From positions 1-6,731 of the forward strand of contig JAQBYL010000230.1 of NCBI GenBank assembly GCA_027622495.1: a stretch of DNA of 6,731 nucleotides, read 5' to 3'. Origin of the DNA: Pseudomonadota bacterium. Its GTDB lineage: Bacteria; Pseudomonadota; Gammaproteobacteria; Pseudomonadales; Azotimanducaceae. Both the position numbers and the translations under genes were made by a program. The notes beneath the pieces were generated by a model. That model was not told the origin of the DNA, did no database searches, and saw nothing but the letters and a program-made list of their open reading frames with translations. Positions 1-6,101 of this stretch are shown piece after piece (within the stretch, counting starts at the first letter, position 1; every line of letters begins with the position of its first letter).

Positions 1-96
1 GTCCAGACCAGCCGCTTCGGCATTTTTTGCGATCCCGATGACGTCATCGAGGGTGCTGGTGGTGCCATCTGCGCCGATCATGATGCCTATTTTCAT
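1..96 (-). CDS. LLM-class F420-dependent oxidoreductase, N-terminal fragment
   Basis: Only the first 32 codons are in the window; the gene continues past the left edge. The peptide begins MKIGIMIGADGTTSTLDDV and goes on with an IAKNAEAAGLD helix. This is the usual opening of luciferase-like (bacterial luciferase TIM-barrel) F420-dependent oxidoreductases: a first beta strand, a short loop, then a helix of the type 'A..AE..GFD'. Members use F420H2 or F420 as hydride carrier in the cytoplasm; the substrate cannot be told from this fragment. The ATG at 96-94 is preceded by a strong Shine-Dalgarno GAGGGGAG (minus strand, 111-104) at 7 bases spacing, which fixes the start. The gene is divergent from the F420 synthesis operon, which supports an F420 role. 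Flavin-dependent LLM members have similar N-termini, so F420 use rests largely on context. Confidence 0.8.
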   Translation of the reverse strand, partial: MKIGIMIGADGTTSTLDDVIGIAKNAEAAGLD

Positions 97-125
97 TGTT
101 TTACTCCCCTCTTCAAAAAAAGTTT

Positions 126-155
126 TATAAAGGTTTTTGTTAAAAGTCTGGTCAA
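126..155 (-). promoter_or_regulatory. Candidate sigma70-like promoter of the LLM oxidoreductase
   Basis: On the minus strand a TTGACC box (155-150) and a TTTATA box (131-126) are separated by 18 bases. They would start a transcript near position 118-120, just ahead of the GAGGGGAG ribosome-binding site at 111-104. The stretch from 113 to 160 is AT-rich compared with the rest of the window, as expected for a promoter. It was found by eye, with no mapped start site. Confidence 0.5.
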
Positions 156-182
156 ATATCAGAGCGCTTGAAGATATAGCAA

Positions 183-199
183 ATGCGACCCTTTCGCAT
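183..199. repeat. 17-bp inverted repeat ATGCGA-n5-TCGCAT
   Basis: This is a perfect 6-bp inverted repeat with a 5-base spacer (CCCTT). It lies between the divergent LLM and npdG genes, about 28 bases upstream of the candidate -35 box of the minus-strand gene. Its size and symmetry suit a dimeric regulator site, but no regulator family can be named. A chance occurrence is possible in a 270-base region. Confidence 0.35.
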
Positions 200-271
200 A
201 CCAGCGCACCCGTTGGCGGAGGACCGAAACCTGTTAAAGACCCTTGGATGTAGCACAATCCCGCCGATCAA

Positions 272-285
272 CGGCATAATTGCCG
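272..285. repeat. 14-bp inverted repeat CGGCA-TAAT-TGCCG
   Basis: Two perfect 5-bp arms surround TAAT. The CATAAT inside it (275-280) resembles a -10 box for the plus-strand operon, but no good -35 box lies 16-19 bases upstream. If CATAAT does serve as a -10, this repeat would be an operator overlapping the npdG promoter. No other convincing plus-strand promoter was found between 200 and 360. Confidence 0.3.
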
Positions 286-291
286 GCTTTT

Positions 292-308
292 CCTGCGCGC
301 AAAGCAGG
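292..308. repeat. Short inverted repeat CCTGC-n7-GCAGG in the npdG leader
   Basis: A 5-bp stem with a 7-base loop (GCGCAAA) lies 58 bases before the npdG start. No T-run follows, so it is not a terminator. It could be a leader hairpin or a protein site, or it could be chance. Confidence 0.2.
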
Positions 309-366
309 CCACGCGGTGATAACACAGCCGTTACGCCACAGTATTAACGTCACTTGAAGGAAGCTC

Positions 367-1029
367 ATGAGCAAAGAAACCATCGCCATCCTCGGCGGCA
401 CCGGCGATCTGGGAACCGGTCTCGCCATTCGCTGGTCAAAGGCCGGCTACAAGATCGTGATCGGTTCACGAACGCTTGAAAAAGCCACTACCGCAGTCGA
501 AAACCTTAAGAAGATCAGCCCGCAGACTCCCGCTGAACCCATGGAGAACGCAGACGCAGCGGCCGCTGGAGACATCGTGGTGCTGACGGTTCCCGCAGAA
601 CATCAGGTGTCGACCCTGACCGGCGTGAAGGATGCGCTTCAGGGCAAGATCCTGATTGACGTGACGGTCCCGCTGGTCCCCCCGAAGGTCGGCACGGTGC
701 AACTTCCGCCAGAAGGGTCAGCCGGTAAACGAGCCCAGGACCTGCTCGGCGATGACGTCATGGTGGTCACGGCCTTTCAGAACGTTGCTGCCCATCTGCT
801 TAAGGAAGACGTCAAGATCGAGTGCGATGTGCTGGTTGCAGGAAACAAGAAAGCTGCACGCGACAAGGTCATCGAACTCGCAGAGCAGGCCGGCATGCGC
901 GGCTGGCATGCAGGTCCGATCGAAAATTCTGCGGCTGCCGAAGCACTCACCTCGATCCTGATCCAGATCAACCGGCGCCATGATATTTCCCATTCGGGTA
1001 TTCAGATCGTCGGTCAGGCGGATCACTAA
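367..1029 (+). CDS. npdG: NADPH-dependent F420 reductase (F420H2:NADP+ oxidoreductase, Fno)
   Basis: A cytoplasmic enzyme that passes hydride between NADP(H) and coenzyme F420; in bacteria it usually supplies F420H2 from NADPH to F420-dependent reductases. The 220 residues match the family length. Visible motifs in order are a Rossmann loop GGTGDLG (10-16), IGSR (32-35) as the NADP 2'-phosphate-reading segment after beta-2, VVLTVP (71-76), GKILIDVTVPL (93-103), AFQNVAAHLL (136-145), CDVLVAGN (153-160), AGPIEN (182-187) and EALTSILIQINRR (192-204), all typical of NpdG. The ATG at 367 has a GAAGGA ribosome-binding site at 356-361. It is the first gene of the tightly packed synthesis operon; cofE starts 3 bases after its stop, so F420 production and recharging are probably co-expressed. 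A generic NADP-binding oxidoreductase is the only alternative and is unlikely given the motifs and neighbours. Confidence 0.95.
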   Translation: MSKETIAILGGTGDLGTGLAIRWSKAGYKIVIGSRTLEKATTAVENLKKISPQTPAEPMENADAAAAGDIVVLTVPAEHQVSTLTGVKDALQGKILIDVTVPLVPPKVGTVQLPPEGSAGKRAQDLLGDDVMVVTAFQNVAAHLLKEDVKIECDVLVAGNKKAARDKVIELAEQAGMRGWHAGPIENSAAAEALTSILIQINRRHDISHSGIQIVGQADH

Positions 1030-1032
1030 AAC

Positions 1033-1788
1033 ATGACCGGGCAAATGCAGCTGACCGCGCTGACCACCCTTCCGATGGTCAAGCCGGAAGACGATCTGGC
1101 CGTGTTGATAGCCGCATCCGCGCACCAGGAAGGGTTTACTTTTTCTGACGGAGACATCGTCTGCGTCGCGCAGAAGATCGTCTCAAAAGCGGAAGGGCGA
1201 CAGGTGTCACTGGAGGGGATCAAGCCCAGTGACCAGGCGATTGCACTGGCACAGGAGACCGACAAGGATCCACGCCTGGTCCAGCTGGTTCTGGATGAAT
1301 CCACCGAAGTGATGCGCAAAAAGCCCGGTGTGCTCATCGTACGGCATCGGCTGGGGTTTGCGGGCATCGATCAATCCAACATCGAACACGGCAGCGAACA
1401 TGATAACGCGTTGCTCCTGCCCGTTGATCCGGACCGCTCAGCCGAAACCATGCGCCAGGCACTTCTTAAACTGACCGGCAAGCGACTCGGTGTGATCATC
1501 ACCGACAGCCACAACCGACCCTGGCGGCTCGGCACGGTTGGCACGGCGATCGGTTCGGCCGGTATCAGTGTGCTGGAAGACCACCGTGGTGGTCACGATC
1601 TGTTCGGTCGTGAGCTGAAGGTCACCTTGATCAACCGCGCTGACGCCATTGCCGGTGCCGCTACTCTTCTGATGGGAGAAACCATCGAGAAGATCCCGGT
1701 GGTCCTGGTGCACGGCTTCAAACCTGATCCGGTGGGGGACAACGCGGCTATGATCAACCGCCCCTTAGCAGACGACATGTTTCGCTGA
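1033..1788 (+). CDS. cofE: Coenzyme F420-0:L-glutamate ligase, single-domain
   Basis: A GTP-dependent cytoplasmic ligase that adds L-glutamate (first gamma-linked, then more) to F420-0. The 251 residues equal stand-alone CofE; there is no C-terminal FMN/nitroreductase-like domain as in actinobacterial FbiB. Motifs are DIVCVAQKIVSKAEGR (41-56), GIDQSN (111-116), LLPVDPDRSA (128-137), VIITDSHNRPWR (154-165), TAIGSAG (171-177), HRGGHDLFGREL (184-195) and RADAIAGAATLLMGE (202-216). The segment normally read as '(A)NAGID.SN' is shortened to GFAGIDQSN (108-116), about four residues short and in frame, while both flanks are conserved. The ATG at 1033 has AGGCGGA at 1016-1022; an alternative ATG at 1045 would remove four residues. 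The stop overlaps the cofD start as TGATG, indicating translational coupling. The number of glutamates added cannot be read from sequence. Confidence 0.93.
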   Translation: MTGQMQLTALTTLPMVKPEDDLAVLIAASAHQEGFTFSDGDIVCVAQKIVSKAEGRQVSLEGIKPSDQAIALAQETDKDPRLVQLVLDESTEVMRKKPGVLIVRHRLGFAGIDQSNIEHGSEHDNALLLPVDPDRSAETMRQALLKLTGKRLGVIITDSHNRPWRLGTVGTAIGSAGISVLEDHRGGHDLFGRELKVTLINRADAIAGAATLLMGETIEKIPVVLVHGFKPDPVGDNAAMINRPLADDMFR

Positions 1789-2720
1789 TGGGGCGTTACC
1801 TGGCCATCACCGGCGGCGTCGGCGGTGCCAAGCTCGCGCTGGGGCTTGCCAATATTCTCGAGCCCCGGGAGCTTGCCTTCGCAGTCAATACCGGTGATGA
1901 CTTCGATCACCTGGGTTTACACATCTCACCTGATGTAGACACCCTGACCTATACGCTGGCAGAAGCTTCCAACACCGAAACCGGCTGGGGGCGCGCAGAC
2001 GAAAGCTGGCGGTTTATTGAGACGCTGGCTGAGTTCGGCGGTGAAACCTGGTTCCGGCTTGGGGATCGGGACCTCGCGTTGCATGTGACCCGAACCCGCG
2101 CCCTCGCCTCAGGCCAGACTCTGACCCAGGTCACTGCATCGATCTGCCAGAGCCTCGGCATCGCGCACCAGGTGCTGCCCATGAGCGATGACTCTGTGCG
2201 CACGTTTGTGACCACGGCAACCGGCCCCCTGGCCTTTCAACACTATTTCGTCCGCGACCGGTGCGCACCGGTTGTATCCGGTTTTGAATTTCGTGGTATC
2301 GATCAGGCCGCCCCATCTGCTGCGATTCTTGAAGTGCTGGCTGATGACTGCCGCGGTGTGATCATCTGCCCCTCCAATCCGTTCGTGTCTGTGGATCCGA
2401 TCCTGAACCTGCCGGGCATGCGTGACGCGCTGAGAGCGTGCGGTGCACCGGTGGTCGCGGTGTCGCCCATCGTCGGCGGGATCGCCATCAAAGGCCCCAC
2501 AGCCAAAATGATGGCCGAACTCAAAGTCCCCTCGACCGCGGCCCAGGTGGCGCGCCACTACGGCGGCCTGCTGGACGGTTTTGTGCTCGATGAACAAGAC
2601 GCCGATCAGCACGGTCAACTCGAGGTGAAAACCTGCGTTGCCCAATCGGTGATGTCAAGCCTTGCCGATCGAATAGCGCTTGCCCGTGTTACCGTGGATT
2701 TTATCGAATCACTGGTTTGA
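1788..2720 (+). CDS. cofD: 2-phospho-L-lactate (or PEP/3-phosphoglycerate) transferase, CofD/FbiA family
   Basis: Transfers the phospho-acid moiety of the GDP-activated intermediate made by CofC onto the ribityl hydroxyl of FO, forming F420-0 or a dehydro or 3PG variant. The 310 residues are the full family length. Motifs in order are GGVGGAKLA (9-17, phosphate-binding loop), NTGDD (34-38), PDVDT (48-52), WFRLGDRDLA (88-97), PMSDDSVRT (131-139), GPLAFQHYFV (146-155), CPSNPFVSVDPIL (194-206), SPIVGGIAIKGP (226-237) and LLDGFVLD (261-268). The ATG overlaps the cofE stop (TGATG), so initiation probably relies on coupling rather than a strong ribosome-binding site. cofC follows almost directly, which suits the channelling of an unstable CofC product to CofD. 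Nothing appears damaged. Which three-carbon donor it takes is not decided by these motifs. Confidence 0.95.
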   Translation: MGRYLAITGGVGGAKLALGLANILEPRELAFAVNTGDDFDHLGLHISPDVDTLTYTLAEASNTETGWGRADESWRFIETLAEFGGETWFRLGDRDLALHVTRTRALASGQTLTQVTASICQSLGIAHQVLPMSDDSVRTFVTTATGPLAFQHYFVRDRCAPVVSGFEFRGIDQAAPSAAILEVLADDCRGVIICPSNPFVSVDPILNLPGMRDALRACGAPVVAVSPIVGGIAIKGPTAKMMAELKVPSTAAQVARHYGGLLDGFVLDEQDADQHGQLEVKTCVAQSVMSSLADRIALARVTVDFIESLV

Positions 2721-2722
2721 CC

Positions 2723-3382
2723 ATGGGGATCTGGGCAATCGTTCCAATCAAGTCGTTCGACTCGGTGAAGAAGCGCCTTGCCAGCGCCCTGACCCCGGAA
2801 GAACGACGACTGCTGATGCTTGCCATGGCACGCGACGTGCTCACCGCCCTGTCTCGATCCCAGCACTTAAGTGGCACATTGATCGTCTCACGCGCGCCGG
2901 AAGCCGATGCCCTGGCACAGACCTTTGGCACTGAGCGCTTCGCCGAAAGTCCCGATGCCACTTTGCCGGGCGCCCTCACCCAGGCCGCTACGTATCTGCG
3001 TGAGAGTCGCAACGCAACTGGCGTATTCATCATTCCGGCGGACGTTCCGCTGGTCACAGCCACAGAAATTGATGAGATCCTGCAAAAACACCAACGCGTC
3101 AGCATTGTCCCGGACACCGATCACATCGGCACCAATGCGCTGGTCTGCTCACCCCCCGATGCCATTCCCTACACTTTTGACGGTACGAGCTTCAAACCCC
3201 ATCTTAAAGCCGCTCGTGACGCCGGACTCGATCCTAGTATCGTCGAAGCGAGGGGGCTCTCGCTGGACATCGACGTACCAGACGATCTGCTCGAACTGCT
3301 GCGCCGCAAGCCCGATTGCCAGACGGCAACCTACTTAAGCCGTGCCGGCATCAGCGCCCGTCTGATACCGGGTCAAAGTTAA
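2723..3382 (+). CDS. cofC: Phospholactate/PEP/3-phosphoglycerate guanylyltransferase, CofC/FbiD family
   Basis: Uses GTP to activate a three-carbon phospho-acid (2-phospholactate, PEP or 3-phosphoglycerate) as the GDP-linked donor for CofD. The fold is a nucleotidyltransferase: N-terminal AIVPIKSFDSVKKRLA (5-20), with the conserved lysine in VP.K and the KKRL segment, then RDVL (37-40), PADVPLVT (105-112, the metal-binding Asp loop), VPDTDHIGTNAL (129-140), SFKPHL (156-161) and LDIDVPDDL (181-189). The 219 residues are normal for the family. I chose the ATG at 2723, two bases after the cofD stop, because homologues begin right before the beta-1 strand. A TTG at 2717, overlapping the cofD stop, would add two residues (M-T). 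No clear Shine-Dalgarno is seen, so coupling to cofD is likely. It is the last gene of the tight cluster. Confidence 0.93.
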   Translation: MGIWAIVPIKSFDSVKKRLASALTPEERRLLMLAMARDVLTALSRSQHLSGTLIVSRAPEADALAQTFGTERFAESPDATLPGALTQAATYLRESRNATGVFIIPADVPLVTATEIDEILQKHQRVSIVPDTDHIGTNALVCSPPDAIPYTFDGTSFKPHLKAARDAGLDPSIVEARGLSLDIDVPDDLLELLRRKPDCQTATYLSRAGISARLIPGQS

Positions 3383-3401
3383 CCGAACGCCCATATATTC
3401 A

Positions 3402-3418
3402 CCGATCTGGTCGATCGG
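3402..3418. repeat. Perfect hairpin CCGATC-n5-GATCGG after cofC
   Basis: A 6-bp perfect inverted repeat with loop TGGTC sits 19 bases after the cofC stop. An alternative stem CGGC/GCCG (3416-3428) overlaps its right arm. No T-run follows, so it does not look like an intrinsic terminator. It may be an mRNA 3'-end hairpin for the npdG-cofC transcript or a protein-binding palindrome. Confidence 0.4.
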
Positions 3419-3465
3419 CGGCCAGCCGTACCACTTGACTGCCGGGGGCGATCCCGAATTTGACG

Positions 3466-3496
3466 TTGTCAGGCCGCTCCCAACACGGTCTAATAC
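3466..3496 (+). promoter_or_regulatory. Candidate promoter for fbiC
   Basis: TTGTCA (3466-3471) and TAATAC (3491-3496) are separated by 19 bases, longer than ideal. Transcription would begin around 3502-3505, giving a leader of about 95 bases. The 216-base spacer before fbiC, in contrast to the 2-3 base gaps upstream, is the main reason to expect a separate promoter here. Another TTGAC sequence at 3435 has no good partner box. Confidence 0.35.
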
Positions 3497-3501
3497 GCGA
3501 T

Positions 3502-3523
3502 TCATCCCGGGGATGAGGCCTCA
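3502..3523. repeat. Two overlapping palindromes at the presumed fbiC start site
   Basis: TCATCCC-G-GGGATGA (3502-3516) is a 15-base perfect inverted repeat around a central G. It overlaps the fully self-complementary TGAGGCCTCA (3514-3523). They lie immediately downstream of the candidate -10 box. This placement fits an operator that blocks initiation or an mRNA 5'-end hairpin. The rest of the spacer, to 3584, shows only a small ACCG-GGT-CGGT stem (3566-3576). Confidence 0.4.
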
Positions 3524-3598
3524 GGGCACCGATAAGGCGGGCCATAGGTTTCACTTCCATTTGCCACCGGGTCGGTAACAGACAGTGAGGACACCAGC

Positions 3599-6082
3599 AT
3601 GCTCAAGGCCAGCCATAGCCGAATTCTTGATAAGGCCAGAGCGTTTGAGCCATTGAGCGATGCCGATGCGCTGGACCTCGCGACCCTGGATGACACCGCC
3701 GCCATCGCCGAAGTCGCAGCGCAATTGCGCGACGCCGGCTTCCACAACGTGGTCACCTACTCCCGCAAAGTTTTTATCCCACTGACTCATCTGTGCCGTG
3801 ACGTGTGCCACTACTGCACCTTTGCGCAGGTGCCGCGCAAGCTGAAGGCGCCCTACATGAGTGTAGAAGAAGTGCTCGAAGTTGCGCGAAACGGTGCAGC
3901 CATGGGCTGCAAAGAAGCCCTGTTCACCCTGGGCGAAAAGCCTGAACTGCGTTACAAAGCCGCGCGTGAAGCACTGGCAGAACTCGGCTTTGATTCCACC
4001 GTCGACTATCTCGCCCATGTGGCCGAACGCGTCCTCAAAGAAACCGGCCTGTTACCGCATCTCAATCCAGGCAACCTGACCCCCGAAGAACTGGCCAGGC
4101 TGCGCAGCCTGTCACCATCCATGGGCATCATGCTGGAGTCGACTTCCGAACGGTTGACCGAAAAAGGCATGCCGCATTACGGGTCGCCCGACAAAGTACC
4201 GGCCGTGCGCCTGCAGACGCTTGCGGATGCGGGAGTTGCGCGGGTGCCCTTCACAACCGGGATTCTGATCGGCATCGGCGAAACGCGCCTGGAACGCATC
4301 GAGTCACTGCTCGCGATCCGAAAGATTCACGAACAGCACGGCCATGTGCAGGAAATCATCGTTCAGAACTTCCGTGCCAAGCAAGAAACCAAAATGGCCC
4401 GCGCTCCGGAACCCGATCTGAACGAACTGCTATGGACCATTGCAGTCGCAAGGGTCATTTTCGGAAGCGAAATGAGCGTGCAGGCACCGCCGAACTTAAG
4501 TCCCGGTGTGTTGCCGCAGATCGTCAATGCAGGCATCAATGACTGGGGTGGCGTGTCACCGCTCACACCGGACTTTGTTAACCCCGAAGCACCCTGGCCG
4601 CAGCTGGAAGAGTTGCGCCGCGAAACGGCGCTGGCCGGTAAATACCTGCACGAACGCCTGACCATTTACCCGCGCTACGCCCAGGATTTTGAAACCTGGG
4701 TAGCGCCGGAACTGCACGAACGGTTATTGGACCTGATAGACGCCGATGGCCTGCCGCGTACCGACAACTGGTCGCCAGGCGAAGAGACCGAACCACCGGA
4801 AGCACTGCTCCAGGCGATCTGGAACCGCAATGCACCGGCCAGGTCCGCCTCAGCAGATCTTCAACTGATCCTTAACAAAGTCGGCAACGCAGATCTCGAA
4901 GAAGCGGAAATCGTCCGCCTGTTCGAGGCACGTGGCGACGACTTCAGCGCGGTGATCCGCAAAGCCGACGATCTGCGCCAGCAGGTCAATGGCGATACCG
5001 TGAGCTATGTTGTTAACCGCAACATCAACTACACCAACATCTGCTATTTCAAGTGCCAGTTCTGTGCCTTTTCGAAAGGCAAGCTCTCTGAAAACCTGCG
5101 CGGCCGACCCTATGACCTGTCCCATGAAGAGATTCAACGGCGAACCGTTGAGGCGTGGGAACGTGGTGCCACGGAAGTCTGCATGCAGGGCGGCATACAC
5201 CCGGAATACACAGGCGAAACCTATATCGGCATTCTGAAGGCGGTTAAAGATGCTGTTCCCGACATGCACATTCACGCGTTTTCACCGCTCGAAGTGTGGC
5301 AGGGTGCAGCCACTCTCGGACTCGATCTGCCAACCTACCTGCAACGCTTGAAGGAGTCGGGTTTGAGTACCCTGCCCGGCACCGCAGCCGAAATCCTCGA
5401 CGACGAGGTCCGCCAGATTATCTGCGCCGACAAGATCAACACCGAGCAATGGCTGCAGGTTATGGAAGCCGCACACGCTGTCGGTTTTCAGACAACCGCA
5501 ACCATCATGTACGGGCATGTGGAAAAACCCATTCACTGGGCGCGTCACCTTCTGCGGGTACGCAACCTGCAGCAGAAGACCGGTGGTTTCACCGAGTTTG
5601 TGCCATTGCCATTCGTGCACATGGAAGCCCCCATGTACCTGAAGGGCAAGGCCCGGAAAGGACCCACCTTCCGCGAAGCGATTCTCATGCATTCGGTTGC
5701 GCGGCTGGTTCTGCACGGTCAGATCGACAACATTCAAACCAGTTGGGTCAAGATGGGCCAGCAGGGTGTATTGGCTGCACTGAACGCGGGTTGTAACGAC
5801 CTCGGCGGCACCCTGATGAACGAAAGCATCACCCGCGCGGCCGGTACGGTCCACGGTCAGGAAACCAGCCCCGCTGAGATGATCAGAATGATCCGCTCCA
5901 GTCAGCGCAAACCACGTCAGCGCAGCACCGTCTACAAAGACGCCAGCGCCGAACGCATGCAGACAAGCATGGTGGCAGCAGAATTGACTGACATCATCAA
6001 TACACCAGCGCGCAAGTACGAACGCAAACGCGAAGGTCCGCTCTTGCGTCCGGGTCTGATCGACGTTGTGCAGGCGAACTAG
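3599..6082 (+). CDS. fbiC: FO synthase, fused CofG-CofH radical SAM enzyme
   Basis: Makes 7,8-didemethyl-8-hydroxy-5-deazariboflavin (FO), the F420 chromophore, from tyrosine and 5-amino-6-ribitylaminouracil with two radical SAM modules. At 827 residues it is close to the actinobacterial FbiC size. The N-terminal CofG half (about 1-380) carries its [4Fe-4S] motif CX3CX2C at C66, C70 and C73, followed by GEKPE (112-116), HLNPGNL (154-160), MLESTSERL (178-186) and QNFRAKQET (256-264). The C-terminal CofH half (about 420-827) has CX3CX2C at C482, C486 and C489, then QGGIHPEYTG (530-539), LPGTAAEIL (592-600), TATIMYGHVE (633-642) and GGTLMNESITRAAG (736-749). All six cluster cysteines are present. 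The ATG at 3599 has TGAGGA (3586-3591) at 7 bases. It is separated from cofC by a 216-base spacer, so it may be controlled independently. There is no sign of a frameshift at the fusion linker (about 380-425). Confidence 0.96.
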   Translation: MLKASHSRILDKARAFEPLSDADALDLATLDDTAAIAEVAAQLRDAGFHNVVTYSRKVFIPLTHLCRDVCHYCTFAQVPRKLKAPYMSVEEVLEVARNGAAMGCKEALFTLGEKPELRYKAAREALAELGFDSTVDYLAHVAERVLKETGLLPHLNPGNLTPEELARLRSLSPSMGIMLESTSERLTEKGMPHYGSPDKVPAVRLQTLADAGVARVPFTTGILIGIGETRLERIESLLAIRKIHEQHGHVQEIIVQNFRAKQETKMARAPEPDLNELLWTIAVARVIFGSEMSVQAPPNLSPGVLPQIVNAGINDWGGVSPLTPDFVNPEAPWPQLEELRRETALAGKYLHERLTIYPRYAQDFETWVAPELHERLLDLIDADGLPRTDNWSPGEETEPPEALLQAIWNRNAPARSASADLQLILNKVGNADLEEAEIVRLFEARGDDFSAVIRKADDLRQQVNGDTVSYVVNRNINYTNICYFKCQFCAFSKGKLSENLRGRPYDLSHEEIQRRTVEAWERGATEVCMQGGIHPEYTGETYIGILKAVKDAVPDMHIHAFSPLEVWQGAATLGLDLPTYLQRLKESGLSTLPGTAAEILDDEVRQIICADKINTEQWLQVMEAAHAVGFQTTATIMYGHVEKPIHWARHLLRVRNLQQKTGGFTEFVPLPFVHMEAPMYLKGKARKGPTFREAILMHSVARLVLHGQIDNIQTSWVKMGQQGVLAALNAGCNDLGGTLMNESITRAAGTVHGQETSPAEMIRMIRSSQRKPRQRSTVYKDASAERMQTSMVAAELTDIINTPARKYERKREGPLLRPGLIDVVQAN

Positions 6083-6101
6083 CAACTGGTTATGACCAAC
6101 C

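Noticed and set aside
234..428. Minus-strand open frame spanning the divergent control region and the npdG start
   Set aside because: It overlaps the npdG Rossmann motif coding region, has no recognisable product and no clear ribosome-binding site.
718..1125. Antisense open frame across the npdG 3' end and cofE start
   Set aside because: Covered entirely by two strongly supported genes, with low-complexity His/Gly/Asp-rich content typical of a shadow frame.
2109..2645. Antisense open frame of 178 codons within cofD
   Set aside because: cofD is intact with conserved motifs throughout; the antisense product has no family signature.
3402..3428. Intrinsic terminator after cofC
   Set aside because: The hairpin is perfect but no T-run follows either stem, so only an inverted repeat is reported.
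3435..3463. TTGACT box at 3435-3440 as a second fbiC promoter
   Set aside because: Bases at the right distance (AATTTG/ATTTGA) are poor -10 candidates.
3514..3590. Possible FMN riboswitch before fbiC (CTCAGGG and CCGGGTCGGTAA fragments recall the RFN element)
   Set aside because: Only scattered fragments match. The conserved core blocks of the RFN element and its P1 closing stem are missing, although such control would make sense because FO shares a precursor with riboflavin.
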